Counted from the stretch's first letter, positions 1 to 9,498 are shown. The stretch: 64,000 bases of DNA from Vibrio algivorus (GCF_002218005.2 NZ_AP018679.1:372001-436000), one strand, 5' to 3'. Program-made: numbers and translations. Notes: generated by a model not told the origin, from the sequence alone.

Positions 1-1
1 G

Positions 2-70
2 TTCGGTATTGGAGCAACACTGTGGGGTTTGATCGTGGGGCTAGTACATAAAAAGGTGATGGGCAGGTAG
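2..70 (+). CDS. C-terminal end of an unidentified membrane protein (partial)
   Basis: An open frame enters from the left edge and stops with TAG at 68-70. It gives about 22 residues, beginning FGIGATLWGLIVG and ending in a basic tail (HKKVMGR). A hydrophobic glycine-rich stretch followed by a positively charged tail is what the last transmembrane helix of a permease looks like. A strong hairpin terminator follows 30 bases later, which supports a real gene end. The family cannot be named from so little sequence. Confidence 0.45.
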   Translation, partial: FGIGATLWGLIVGLVHKKVMGR

Positions 71-100
71 AGCCAAAAGACTGCTGATCGTTATTCAAAG

Positions 101-139
101 AAAAGTGCCGAAACCTTGAATAAGATTTCGGCACTTTTT
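101..139. terminator. Bidirectional rho-independent terminator
   Basis: A stem AAAGTGCCGAAA / TTTCGGCACTTT has a 12-base loop and is flanked by A-rich and T-rich runs on both sides. It can end both the plus-strand gene entering at the left edge and the minus-strand tct operon that stops at 168. Confidence 0.8.
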
Positions 140-167
140 GTTTTACTTATGATTGAAGTAGATGAAA

Positions 168-1652
168 TTAAGCGTCTTTATTAGCGCGTTTTTTTATCTT
201 CATCGTCGAGTAAACCGATAAAACAGCTAGCACGATAAAGGCAAGAGCAATGGGTCTGTCGTATAAGAATGACCATGAATTATCGTACATTAACAGAGAT
301 TTACGTAAGTTAGTTTCTGCCATTGGCCCTAAGATGATAGCAAGCAATATCGGTGAAGATGGGATATCTAATTTACCGAGGATAAAACCTAAAACACCGA
401 AACCAATTGCGATACCAATATCAAACATTGAGTTGTTAATAGCGTAAGCGCCGACAATAGATAAGAAAATAATAATCGGAATCATTAAAATCTTAGGTAC
501 TTCTATAATTCGGCAGAAGAAGCGAATGCCAAGTAGGCCGACAATAAGCATGACGATATTCGCAACTAGCATTGAACTAAATACGCCATAAACCACTTCT
601 GGACTTTGAGCAAACAACAGTGGTCCTGGTGTTAAGCCTTGAATGATTAATGCGCCAAGTAGAACAGCAGCCACTGCATCACCAGGAACACCTAGAGTCA
701 GTAGAGGTACTAATGACCCACCGGTTACACCATTGTTACCTGCTTCGGCAGCAGCTAAACCTTTAACAGAACCTTTGCCAAATTCCTCAGGATTTTTTGA
801 TGAGCGTTTTGCCTCGTTGTAGCAAACAAAGGCTGAAATATCTGCACCAGCACCCGGCACCGAACCAATAGTAGTCCCCATTAATCCGCTTTTCACTGCC
901 GTCGGCATCATTTCTTTTAAATCTTTTTTACTGAGCAATTTACGATCAAATTTAGGTGGTTTGATTTGCTTTTCCGACAAGATTTTTTCGATTTGATTTA
1001 ACGCTTCAGATAACGCAAATAAACCAATCAGAACTGGAATAACATTCACGCCACTGTATAAATCCATCATGCCAAACGTAAAGCGTGGCACACTACTAAT
1101 AGGGTCTAAACCTATGGTCGAGATTAATAAGCCAATCGCACCAGCTAATAAGCCTTTTAGAATGTTTTGTGAGGAAACACTGGCAATAATCGTCAAACCA
1201 AATAACGCGAGAGCAAAGTACTCAGGAGCGTTAAATTTTAAGGCAAATTTAGCCAAAAGAGGGGAGATGGCGATCAGAACGATAGTACTAATTAACCCAC
1301 CAATAAATGATGCAACGGCAGATATACTTAGTGCTCGTGCTGCTTGTCCATTGGAAGACATGGTATAGCCATCAAGAACACTGGCTGCTGAAGCGGGGGT
1401 TCCTGGTGTTTTTAACAAAATGGCCGCGATTGAACCGCCATAAATACCACCGATATACACCCCAATTAGCATCACTAATGCTGCTGTAGGCTCCATTCCG
1501 AATGTAAAAGGTAGAAGAATCGCAACACCCATGGTTGCGGTTAATCCCGGTAGTGCACCTAAGATAATACCACCTAAAACACCAAAAATAAGAACCGGAA
1601 GAACTTCAAAACTGAATGTAACTGCTAAACCGTGAAATAAGTGCTCTAACAT
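168..1652 (-). CDS. tctA: Tripartite tricarboxylate transporter, large membrane subunit TctA
   Basis: A 494-residue, very hydrophobic protein with the about 12-helix layout of TctA permeases. It has glycine/proline-rich signatures near the N-terminus (GALPGLTATMG and GGIYGGSIAAILLKTPGTPA, residues about 33-85). TctA is the large inner-membrane subunit of secondary, binding-protein-dependent carboxylate carriers. It is the last gene of an operon running leftward from 3593, 9 bases after tctB. The substrate (citrate, tricarballylate or another carboxylate) cannot be told from the permease. Confidence 0.9.
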   Translation of the reverse strand: MLEHLFHGLAVTFSFEVLPVLIFGVLGGIILGALPGLTATMGVAILLPFTFGMEPTAALVMLIGVYIGGIYGGSIAAILLKTPGTPASAASVLDGYTMSSNGQAARALSISAVASFIGGLISTIVLIAISPLLAKFALKFNAPEYFALALFGLTIIASVSSQNILKGLLAGAIGLLISTIGLDPISSVPRFTFGMMDLYSGVNVIPVLIGLFALSEALNQIEKILSEKQIKPPKFDRKLLSKKDLKEMMPTAVKSGLMGTTIGSVPGAGADISAFVCYNEAKRSSKNPEEFGKGSVKGLAAAEAGNNGVTGGSLVPLLTLGVPGDAVAAVLLGALIIQGLTPGPLLFAQSPEVVYGVFSSMLVANIVMLIVGLLGIRFFCRIIEVPKILMIPIIIFLSIVGAYAINNSMFDIGIAIGFGVLGFILGKLDIPSSPILLAIILGPMAETNLRKSLLMYDNSWSFLYDRPIALAFIVLAVLSVYSTMKIKKRANKDA

Positions 1653-1661
1653 AACTGCCTC

Positions 1662-2105
1662 CTAAAATAATACGCCTTGAGGCAAAGAGATAAAAAAGAT
1701 TTCGCTGAATAGGTAATAAACAAAGAAGACAAAAATAGTCGAAAAAACGTAATACATTGGCTTTTTGATTTTTAAGACAATTAAGTAGCCAGTAAAGGCA
1801 ATGAAAGAAGCGGCTAAATAACCGATGAAATAAATGAGTGCGGTATATAACGCTAAAAACCCAATTCCAAATAAAGACAATTTGGAAAAGATTGGTGGTA
1901 AAACCTCATTACTTTTTTTCATAATGCTTTGAATAATCAGCACTGAAGAAAGAATGATTATTCCGATAGAAATGACGCGAGGGAAAAATTTGGCATCGAC
2001 GCTAGCGTCTTGGAACATTGGCTTATCAAATTGGCTGATCACGATTAATGCACCAATACTCATCAAGATCATTAAAAAGGGGAAGATAAGGTTTCGATCT
2101 TTCAT
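1662..2105 (-). CDS. tctB: Tripartite tricarboxylate transporter, small membrane subunit TctB
   Basis: A 147-residue protein with about four transmembrane segments. The loop between the first and second helix carries a DAKFFPRVISIGIIILS stretch, which is typical of TctB. This subunit partners the large TctA permease. It lies between tctC and tctA in the same orientation. Sequence similarity in this family is weak, so position in the operon is strong supporting evidence. Confidence 0.85.
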   Translation of the reverse strand: MKDRNLIFPFLMILMSIGALIVISQFDKPMFQDASVDAKFFPRVISIGIIILSSVLIIQSIMKKSNEVLPPIFSKLSLFGIGFLALYTALIYFIGYLAASFIAFTGYLIVLKIKKPMYYVFSTIFVFFVYYLFSEIFFISLPQGVLF

Positions 2106-2176
2106 AATAAACTCTACAACTTAATTAGTTAATTGTTCAAAAATGGAGCCCGCAGGCCCCATATTTTTTGTTGTTA

Positions 2177-3109
2177 CTACTTGTCGTTAATGAGTGCGCC
2201 TAGTGCTTTAGTATCTTCAGCAACAAACTGAGTGAATTCTTCAGCATTTAGGTTATGAATAGTCATTGCACCTTTTTCCATAAAGCCTTTGAATTCGTCG
2301 CTAGCCATCGCTTGGTCAAATGCTTTACCTAGAGTTTCAATCACTTCATCAGGTGTGCCTTTTGGTGCACCGATACCACGCCATGTACCTGTTACTACAT
2401 CTACACCTTGCTCTTTTAGAGTTGGTACTTCAGGAAGGTAAGCAATACGCTCTGCAGACATTACGCCCAATGCTTTTAATTGGCCTGAACGTAATTGAGC
2501 AATCGCTTCACCTGGAGTAACCATAGTGACATCTGTGTGGTTACCTAGTACCGCAGGAATTGCTTCTGAAGCACCATTGTATGGAATTGCATTTAGTTTG
2601 ATGCCTTCTTTTTTCTCAAGTGCCATTAGGTAAAAGTTTGGTGCTGCAGTTGACGCAAATTTTAGTGAACCTGGCTCTTTTTTCGCTTCTGCAATAAGGT
2701 CGTTAATAGTGTTGTATGGGCTATCTTTTGATACAAGAACTACTGCTGGATCAAGGTTTACCATACGAATTAATTTAAAGTCACTCGCGTCATGTTGCAT
2801 CAACCCCATTTGAGGTAGAGAGGCAATTTCACGAGTTACTACGGTGAGGGTATACCCGTCTGGGCGCTGTTGAGCGCCAAAGCTCATACCAACCGCACCC
2901 GCACCACCAGTACGGTTCATTACGGTAATATTTTGCCCTAAAACATCTTTAGCAGAGTTAGCGAGTGTTCGACCTACTGCATCAGTACCTCCCCCGGCAC
3001 CAAATGGAACAATAAGACGAATATTTTTACTAGGATAGTCAGCAGCTATCGCCGTGGTTGAAAAAATAATTCCAGCGGTTACAAGCAGTTTTTTTAATAA
3101 GTTATTCAT
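2177..3109 (-). CDS. tctC: Tripartite tricarboxylate transporter substrate-binding protein TctC
   Basis: A 310-residue periplasmic binding protein of the Bug/TctC family. It has a Sec signal peptide at residues 1-22 (cleavage after AIAA) and then the family signature YPSKNIRLIVPFGAGGGTD. The motif PYNGASEAIPAVLGNHTD at about 175-195 belongs to the ligand pocket. The start is supported by AAGGA about 10 bases upstream. It begins 13 bases after the upstream unknown gene and is followed by tctB and tctA. Ligands in this family are diverse carboxylates. Confidence 0.92.
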   Translation of the reverse strand: MNNLLKKLLVTAGIIFSTTAIAADYPSKNIRLIVPFGAGGGTDAVGRTLANSAKDVLGQNITVMNRTGGAGAVGMSFGAQQRPDGYTLTVVTREIASLPQMGLMQHDASDFKLIRMVNLDPAVVLVSKDSPYNTINDLIAEAKKEPGSLKFASTAAPNFYLMALEKKEGIKLNAIPYNGASEAIPAVLGNHTDVTMVTPGEAIAQLRSGQLKALGVMSAERIAYLPEVPTLKEQGVDVVTGTWRGIGAPKGTPDEVIETLGKAFDQAMASDEFKGFMEKGAMTIHNLNAEEFTQFVAEDTKALGALINDK

Positions 3110-3122
3110 GGCAGTCCTTTCC

Positions 3123-3593
3123 TTATCTTACAGGTTGTGTAGGGTTAGAAATTTTATTGTTTTGATATTCACTCATAGTGATCTGTTCAATTGCGACGGC
3201 AATCCAACCACTAATTAACATGTCATACCATTGCTCTACGCCACTACATGCCACAACAATATTGCCGTAAACAAATGAGCCGTAGAACAAGATATCGCCT
3301 TCTCGAATTGAAGCAGGGTGTTGTGTTTGAGTATTAATATTTGCCACAGAGTCTCGCCAAGCTTGTTTGGCTTTTTGGCGAGCAAGTTGGTTAAAAGGAA
3401 TCGTCCAAGACTCTGGTTCACCTAATGATTTCTCATATAAGATGGCATCTTCGAATGAACTTTCCCAAGGTTTTAGTTCAGGATTCATTACAACGATATG
3501 AAGCTCTTTTCGATTGGTTCTTTCGAAAAGTTTTTCAATAGATGGGGTTACGACGTCTATTGCATCTTTAACAATAGATTTGGCATCTAACAT
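3123..3593 (-). CDS. Unknown protein leading the tct operon
   Basis: A 156-residue protein starting at MLDAKSIVKDAI. This start has AAGGAGAG 6 bases upstream, while the longer reading frame to 3680 has none. No signal peptide or membrane helix is seen. The C-terminal half carries a glycine-rich hydrophobic stretch (DILFYGSFVYGNIVVACSGVE) then WYDMLISGWIAVAIEQ, suggesting a small globular alpha/beta fold. It is 13 bases before tctC and so is the first gene of the operon, which suggests a role linked to the imported carboxylate. I do not recognise the family. Confidence 0.75.
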   Translation of the reverse strand: MLDAKSIVKDAIDVVTPSIEKLFERTNRKELHIVVMNPELKPWESSFEDAILYEKSLGEPESWTIPFNQLARQKAKQAWRDSVANINTQTQHPASIREGDILFYGSFVYGNIVVACSGVEQWYDMLISGWIAVAIEQITMSEYQNNKISNPTQPVR

Positions 3594-4031
3594 AGACTCT
3601 CTCCTTGATTCATTACGCTTAGTATATTGTAAGACAAATGATAGATTTTCATTGTGAGTAGGAGTTGTTAGCAGCGTCACACTGTGAAGTTATAAAGTGT
3701 GGAGGTAATCATAAAAAGGCTCTGAAATAGGTGGATTTATGAACGTTTGAAACTTTAAAGGCATAGTTTTGAAGAGGGATTTAAACATTAGCTGTAAAAC
3801 AAGGTGCTTTGGTAGAAGATCTAAGCGTCCTTAAATATGATGTTTAAAAAGACTTGCTTCTACTTTACATCTAAATAATGCTCAAATATGACTATCGATA
3901 AAGTTTAAGTAAGGCTAATAGCAGATGATTTTAGTCATTTTATGGCGTGAATTTTAAAGCAGATAACGAGTCAGAGTTGCGGATAGTTAGAATATGGTAA
4001 GGAATGGCTTTCTATTGAATCTATTGTTCAA
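3594..4031. other. Intergenic region, promoter side of the tct operon
   Basis: This 438-base gap between the first tct-operon gene and the iucD terminator is AT-rich. No convincing ORF, RNA gene or repeat was found. It should contain the promoter of the leftward tct operon, but no clear pair of promoter boxes stood out. Confidence 0.4.
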
Positions 4032-4066
4032 AAATAGAGATCTAACCACAGACTAGATCTCTATTT
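4032..4066 (-). terminator. Terminator of the iucAB-iucD operon
   Basis: A perfect 13-bp stem AAATAGAGATCTA / TAGATCTCTATTT has a 9-base loop. On the minus strand the right side runs into a T-rich stretch. It lies 8 bases beyond the iucD stop codon. Confidence 0.8.
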
Positions 4067-4073
4067 ATTTCAA

Positions 4074-5393
4074 TCACATAGAGCTTGCACTTGCAAAGCT
4101 ATGCTGGGGCTCAATATCCAATCCCCAATCGAGAATATTTTGTTCTTCGGCTAGTTCATAAATGGTTTTCTGACTTAGGCTATTAACAATTTTAGCTGCT
4201 CGCCATGCTGCTAAACTGAGCTGGGGCTCTGCAATGCCATGGTTATGGGTACCGGAATTTACAATGTAAATACGATTGTTCTGCATGCCTTTCCACTGCA
4301 AACAATAATCAGAACTGAGCACTAATCGGTTATGTTGGTCGGTTATCATTAGTGGTTTTAAATGCTCTAAACAAGCTGGAAGGTCATGAGTAAAGCCAGT
4401 GCAGAGAATGACAACGTCAGCTTTTATCGTCGCAACTTGCTGGGTAAGACCATGCTGAATATCTAATTGATATTCTCCATTTCTATATTGACTTGATATT
4501 AAGCTTTGATGAGGCTTAATTGACCACCATTTAGGGTTTCGTAATACATATTTATCGTGATAGAGGCGTTGATATAGTCCATTTAAACAATCTGATGTGA
4601 CACCGTCACTTGCAAGTTTTTGATGGGAGACTTCACGATGTTTATTCTTTTGGTCTAGGTGGTAAAACTGATTGACGTAATCAGGCATGAAATATTGATC
4701 GGTAAAGCAACCTTCATCTAATTGTTCGATATTTGGGCGGCGAGAGATCCATTCGATATGCTCAGGTTTGCCGAATTGTTGATCAAAGGTATGCTGAAAT
4801 ATGTCTGCGCCAGTTTGTCCACCGCCTATGATTGCAATTCGTTTACCTGTTAAGTCTGGTGCTCGTAAAGCCAGTTCACTTGCGTGAAAACACTGATCTG
4901 AGATTAAGTCATGGATACATTCAGGTATATGCGGTTGCATACCTGTTCCTATGATTAAATCTTTGCTGGTGTAACACTCTGTTTCCGAGTGAACGATAAA
5001 CTGATCATCAACATAGTCGACGTGTTGAATGTTACAGTCAAATTGAGTGTTGGGTAGTTGATGCGCCGTCCAAGCGAGGTAGTCAGAGAATTCTAATCGT
5101 GAAATGACCGACTGACCAGAGGCACAAAATGGATAGAATTTGCGTTGTTTTACCAAATAATTCAAAAAACTGTACGGGCTGGTGGGGTCGACGGCACTGA
5201 CTAAGTCTTTTAAAAATGAGGTCTGCATTTTTGCATCACTGAGTAATAAGCCTGGGTGCCAACTGAATGATGGTTTCCTTTCTAAGAATCGTGTCCGTAA
5301 CTGAGTTTTTGATTCTTCAATTAATGCGGCAATACTTAAATTAAATGGGCCCAGTCCAATTCCAAGGCAATCAAAATCTTGTTGATTATTCAT
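4074..5393 (-). CDS. iucD: L-lysine N6-monooxygenase, aerobactin pathway
   Basis: A 439-residue flavin- and NADPH-dependent hydroxylase that converts lysine to N6-hydroxylysine, the first committed step of aerobactin synthesis. The FAD-binding motif GIGLGPFNLSIAAL is at 11-24. SWHPGLLLSDAKMQTSFLKDLVSAVDPTSPYSFLNYL follows as in E. coli IucD, in pieces. The NADPH motif IGGGQTGADIF is near 190, and the late motif CTGF and HGIAEPQLSL are present. Length and motif order match IucD better than ornithine hydroxylases. It follows the iucA-iucB fusion gene after a 67-base gap containing a long hairpin. AGGGA lies 7 bases before the ATG. Confidence 0.93.
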   Translation of the reverse strand: MNNQQDFDCLGIGLGPFNLSIAALIEESKTQLRTRFLERKPSFSWHPGLLLSDAKMQTSFLKDLVSAVDPTSPYSFLNYLVKQRKFYPFCASGQSVISRLEFSDYLAWTAHQLPNTQFDCNIQHVDYVDDQFIVHSETECYTSKDLIIGTGMQPHIPECIHDLISDQCFHASELALRAPDLTGKRIAIIGGGQTGADIFQHTFDQQFGKPEHIEWISRRPNIEQLDEGCFTDQYFMPDYVNQFYHLDQKNKHREVSHQKLASDGVTSDCLNGLYQRLYHDKYVLRNPKWWSIKPHQSLISSQYRNGEYQLDIQHGLTQQVATIKADVVILCTGFTHDLPACLEHLKPLMITDQHNRLVLSSDYCLQWKGMQNNRIYIVNSGTHNHGIAEPQLSLAAWRAAKIVNSLSQKTIYELAEEQNILDWGLDIEPQHSFASASSM

Positions 5394-5416
5394 GATGTGT
5401 TCCCTACAGGTTTAAG

Positions 5417-5454
5417 CATTGTCAGTGTTGATGTCGAATCCAACACTGACAATG
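5417..5454 (-). other. Intercistronic stem-loop between iucAB and iucD
   Basis: A perfect 14-bp inverted repeat (CATTGTCAGTGTTG / CAACACTGACAATG) with a 10-base loop fills most of the gap between the two genes. No T-run follows on the minus strand. It is therefore more likely an mRNA-stabilising or partially attenuating hairpin than a full terminator. Confidence 0.65.
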
Positions 5455-5460
5455 ACGGAA

Positions 5461-8250
5461 TTAAAAGATGATGTTTTCAAAAAAGTCTTGGCGTTGACAT
5501 TGCAGCAATGCAGCACGTTTATGCGGAAAATCAAATTCGAATTGTTTTTTCATGCCAATCCGTTCAGTGATTTTGACTACTCGATGGTTTTTAGCATTTG
5601 GTTCACCCACAATGCTGTTAGTTTGTGGCTCGACTAAAAAGCAGTAATGCAATATAGACTTCCCCCATGCATCAAAGAAGGTACCACCTCGGTAGTCTAA
5701 ATTTCCGACTAAAATATGTATGCCTCGGTCATAGTCTTGGCACTCGTAATGAGGACCTAATCGATCTTCTGCTGACCAATAGACTTCAAAATATCCAAAG
5801 GCGACCCCATCAAACTCTCCGATAACGGCAAACTGATGTGGATCCTGTTCTAATTTTTGCAAGTATTGAGAATGCATTTCTAAGCTGCCTTCTAGCTCCC
5901 AAATTGGCGAGGTTAATGGGTGATTATGCCACTGGTGAAAAATGTCTAGATCACGGCTAATGTCGATCATGCGAAATGACACGGTACGTTTTAGGTGGTA
6001 ACAATAACGCTGAAAGACGGTACCCACGGGTTTGGGCGGACGGGTGGGATGCGAAATGCCGTTGGCCGCTGTGTGCCTCTGTTTCGACTCTGTGATTTTT
6101 GCTGGTTGGTGCCAAATGGGTGCCACTTGAAGAAAGGTTTTATGTAATAGCTTTCCATCTGTTAAGTGAGGGAGTACAAAGTCAGGCCAATGGCCGCAAT
6201 GTAGCTCGGTTTTATTACTGGTATAAAATGCGTGTTCAGCGGCGCTCCACCACAACATAGGCTCTGCTAATTCAGTATCAATATAAATCGTGTTTTGAGA
6301 TAAGATTAAATCGAATTCACCTCGTAATAATCCCAATTCATACATTGCGAAGCGTTGATGAGAATGATCGTTTTCTGACAGAACTTGTAACGATTCTATA
6401 CAAATGCTGCGAGATTGCTGGTCACTTGAAGGTAGAGGCTTATACAGTCGAGCCTTTGGTTGAGAGTGATAAAATGGATTGTCAATTTCGCAATAAATCT
6501 GACTAGGATCCGGTAAGGTTGCTTCGTTAAAGTCAGATAAGAAACAGAAGAAGTTACGCTTCCATCTCAAGGTTGGTGAGTTGAGCAAATAATCATAGAA
6601 GGCTGAGTCTTTCGGTCGTGCTTGACGCCATTTAGAAAAGGCATGTTGGCAAACAGACCATAGTTCATGTTCCTCTATTTGAGTATCTGCACAGATAGCT
6701 GCGATGGTATTGAGTAATGTGTTTCCAACCAAATAATAAGAAAGGTAAGGGTCGACTTTATCTTGCGGTACAAAATATTCGGGATCTTGATTATCGAAAA
6801 GATCGGAAAATTGCTTGAGAGCAATATCCGTTAAGCCGATACCTTGGCAATCTCGATATTTCATACCGATTGGTCGATTATTTTCAATATCCAATAAGAT
6901 GTTTTGTTGGTGTGCTAAAAAAATGATCCCGTAGTCACTGCGAGCAATACATAGCGGTTGAATAACATTATCCATAAATTGATTTAGCCACTGACGCGCT
7001 GCTATCTCTAATGTCTGATGAGTTGCTTGCGCGTAGTTTTTTATCCATTGTCCTACTTGACTTTTATCATTGATATTTTGATTTGCCGTGGCAAGAAGGT
7101 GGGTATTGGGTTGTTCGATGAGGGACTCTTGATTACGGTAAAAGATATTTTCTCGTAAGCAAACTAAAGGTAAGTCTAGACATTGGTCGTTTGAATTTTT
7201 TACAGAAGCCCAAATTGGCTCTTGGATAAACTTAGTTTGGGGCATTCTTTGCTGCATCTCTTGACCGGTAGCGGTCTGTAATATCTGGCTAAACTGAACA
7301 CCTCGTTTTGCTTCTTTTTCACTGAGTAGGCGCAAAGAGTTGGTTAACTTAACTGGCAGAGATACTTTGAGCATCCATGCTAATTTAGGGTGATAAATGG
7401 CTCTTGTGGATGAGGTGGCTGTCCAACCGTGCGTACTCAATTGGCAATCTACAACAAATTGAGATAAGCCATGCTTTTTAATGTTTTTTCTCCATTCTTT
7501 AGCTTGTAATGGATGCATGGGCAATGCTAACCAACCTTGTTGAATCAACGTTGGTATATGATTAGTCGTTTTTCCATCCAAAGATAAATTGTTTTGCAAT
7601 AGTGCTTTGAAAGTATGAAGAAGTTGCGGTATTTCCGTTTGAGAGGCGATGTAATTAGGGTGGATTGCGAACCACTCAATTGCAAAACTTTGAGCATATT
7701 CAGGAAGGTATGCATATTGATGTTCTTCGGTTAAAGGCTCACAGCTTTTTGGGGCAGGGTGCATGCTATGTCCACCAATTAAAGATTGCTCCGACTGAAT
7801 GAAACTATCCGCTGAAAGATCGAGCTGAGAGCGCTGCTCTAGTGCTAACAATGCGCGATTGATATAGCGTGTTGATTCCCCTACTCGGTTAAAGAAACGA
7901 TCATGCGTTTTAGCGTCTATATTGGGGAAATAATGAGAAACCAATAACGATACTGCACGTGAAAAATCGATTTTGTTAGCATCATTTATATTCAAATTTA
8001 CTTGGTGTTTGTTATCAATCTCTGCACTATTAATTAAGTAGATATTGCCTTGATAACGATGACGGCCGAGTGTTGATACATAGCTGAGTGGTAAGACTAA
8101 TTGTTGTTCACCAAGTGGAATATAAAGGTGGTGCTGAGCGACTTGGCAATCTTGTGTTTCCATCGAAAAACTATTGAAAAAGCTTTGTAATCCTAAATCC
8201 GAGGTGTGTTGTACTGCGCTATCTGGAATAGCTAATGGGTCGATAGACAT
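5461..8250 (-). CDS. iucA-iucB: Fused aerobactin synthetase IucA and hydroxylysine acetyltransferase IucB
   Basis: A 929-residue protein joining two aerobactin enzymes that are separate in E. coli. Residues about 1-600 are an IucA/IucC-type NIS synthetase, which adenylates citrate and couples it to N6-acetyl-N6-hydroxylysine. Its ATP/citrate motifs include GGHSMHPAPKS (159-169), TSSTRA (279-284) and KYRDCQG. Residues about 745-929 are a GNAT-type acetyltransferase of the IucB/AlcB kind (RMIDISRDLDIFHQWHNHP, then GRGIHILVG-like and EPNAKN motifs). The middle may correspond to the IucB N-terminal part. The length roughly equals IucA plus IucB. The start at 8250 has AGGA 6 bases upstream; the frame opens further to 8349 without support. 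No internal stop or start break is seen at the junction. Confidence 0.88.
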   Translation of the reverse strand: MSIDPLAIPDSAVQHTSDLGLQSFFNSFSMETQDCQVAQHHLYIPLGEQQLVLPLSYVSTLGRHRYQGNIYLINSAEIDNKHQVNLNINDANKIDFSRAVSLLVSHYFPNIDAKTHDRFFNRVGESTRYINRALLALEQRSQLDLSADSFIQSEQSLIGGHSMHPAPKSCEPLTEEHQYAYLPEYAQSFAIEWFAIHPNYIASQTEIPQLLHTFKALLQNNLSLDGKTTNHIPTLIQQGWLALPMHPLQAKEWRKNIKKHGLSQFVVDCQLSTHGWTATSSTRAIYHPKLAWMLKVSLPVKLTNSLRLLSEKEAKRGVQFSQILQTATGQEMQQRMPQTKFIQEPIWASVKNSNDQCLDLPLVCLRENIFYRNQESLIEQPNTHLLATANQNINDKSQVGQWIKNYAQATHQTLEIAARQWLNQFMDNVIQPLCIARSDYGIIFLAHQQNILLDIENNRPIGMKYRDCQGIGLTDIALKQFSDLFDNQDPEYFVPQDKVDPYLSYYLVGNTLLNTIAAICADTQIEEHELWSVCQHAFSKWRQARPKDSAFYDYLLNSPTLRWKRNFFCFLSDFNEATLPDPSQIYCEIDNPFYHSQPKARLYKPLPSSDQQSRSICIESLQVLSENDHSHQRFAMYELGLLRGEFDLILSQNTIYIDTELAEPMLWWSAAEHAFYTSNKTELHCGHWPDFVLPHLTDGKLLHKTFLQVAPIWHQPAKITESKQRHTAANGISHPTRPPKPVGTVFQRYCYHLKRTVSFRMIDISRDLDIFHQWHNHPLTSPIWELEGSLEMHSQYLQKLEQDPHQFAVIGEFDGVAFGYFEVYWSAEDRLGPHYECQDYDRGIHILVGNLDYRGGTFFDAWGKSILHYCFLVEPQTNSIVGEPNAKNHRVVKITERIGMKKQFEFDFPHKRAALLQCQRQDFFENIIF

Positions 8251-8296
8251 ATTTTTTCCTTTATATGAAGCAGTGACGGTCCATGAATTGGACGGG

Positions 8297-9472
8297 TTAA
8301 TTTGCCGTTGAGGTTTGGGTGAGGTGTTGACGTTTGAGCAACACCGCACTTAGAAATAATATTGAAATAAACATAATTAGTAGGTACTCCGCGTTGATAC
8401 TTAGGTAGACCGCTAATGATGCCAATGCAGTGCCAATCAGGTGACCGCTAGAATGAGATTGTGCTAAGAGGCCACTGAGTTGGCTGGTGTGTGGACTGTT
8501 TTTATTCAGAGATAAAAGTTGCTTGGAATACCAGGCCGGTAGGTTGGATAACGCAATAGTCAGTGCCGTGCTAAATATTATTAATGTTATCAAGCTATGT
8601 TCAAAAGCCGAGAGAATGTAACCACAAAAAGCAAGAGGCCAACTTATGAAGTGCCAAATCAGTGCTGGTCTGGCTAATAATTTAGGCGTGATCCACATTT
8701 GGTTTATGGCCATCAAGCTGCTGATTGCCAACATCATGCCAGCAAGGTAGATGGAGGTGTTCTCGGGGTTTAATCCTAACTTACTTAAATAAGGTACAAG
8801 CATTAATTGGTATATCGCAACCAACATGGTGGTTAAACCTGCGGTTAAAAAGGTTAATTTATATCGCTGAGCGAGCTTTATCGCAGAAACTGCTTTGGTC
8901 TCAGTGGGGGGGATAGTTAGGTTTAAACTGTTTTTAGCTAACCACTTTATGAACAATAAACTCACGCTAATAGGAAGTAGTGTGAGTAAAAGAATATTTG
9001 ATAACCCTATTGGTAAAAAAACCAAAGTCGGGCCGAGTAATCGACCTAAGGTAGCGATGCCACTGAGTTTCGATATGTTATTTAATTCGGCAGGATGTTT
9101 GTGAGTTAGGTAGGTTTGTCCTATTGGCATAAACGCACTGCTGAATAAACCAAGACCGAATCGACTTAATGCTGCTAACCAAAGTTGTGGGCTTGATAAA
9201 TGAAATAGGGCGGCAATGAAAAGAATGTGGCAAGTAATATATCCAATTCCTGCTATCCAGTAGGCTTGCGTCAAACTCATACGGTTGAGGTACTTTCCCC
9301 ATAACCCAGACCCAATCCAATAACTGATTAAATTCACATTAATAGCCATCGCGATCAGTCCTAATTGATGACTTTGTGCATCGACGTTAAAAAGTACGGC
9401 TATTTGTGGTAGGAGTGCGATCAGTAGTGTCTGATTAATTCCTAAAGTAAAGAGTGCTCCAAATAACCACAT
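8297..9472 (-). CDS. MFS transporter, probable aerobactin exporter
   Basis: A 12-helix major facilitator protein of about 391 residues. It opens the minus-strand siderophore operon, 46 bases before the iucA-iucB fusion. Enteric aerobactin loci carry an MFS gene (ShiF type) in the same association, so export of aerobactin is the likely role; this is inferred from context. The reading frame extends to a TTG at 9541, but that start would place a Fur box inside the gene and has no ribosome-binding site. The ATG at 9472 is preferred, though its own ribosome site is weak. Confidence 0.82.
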   Translation of the reverse strand: MWLFGALFTLGINQTLLIALLPQIAVLFNVDAQSHQLGLIAMAINVNLISYWIGSGLWGKYLNRMSLTQAYWIAGIGYITCHILFIAALFHLSSPQLWLAALSRFGLGLFSSAFMPIGQTYLTHKHPAELNNISKLSGIATLGRLLGPTLVFLPIGLSNILLLTLLPISVSLLFIKWLAKNSLNLTIPPTETKAVSAIKLAQRYKLTFLTAGLTTMLVAIYQLMLVPYLSKLGLNPENTSIYLAGMMLAISSLMAINQMWITPKLLARPALIWHFISWPLAFCGYILSAFEHSLITLIIFSTALTIALSNLPAWYSKQLLSLNKNSPHTSQLSGLLAQSHSSGHLIGTALASLAVYLSINAEYLLIMFISILFLSAVLLKRQHLTQTSTAN

Positions 9473-9498
9473 AAAATATAAACCTAAACGATAATGCA

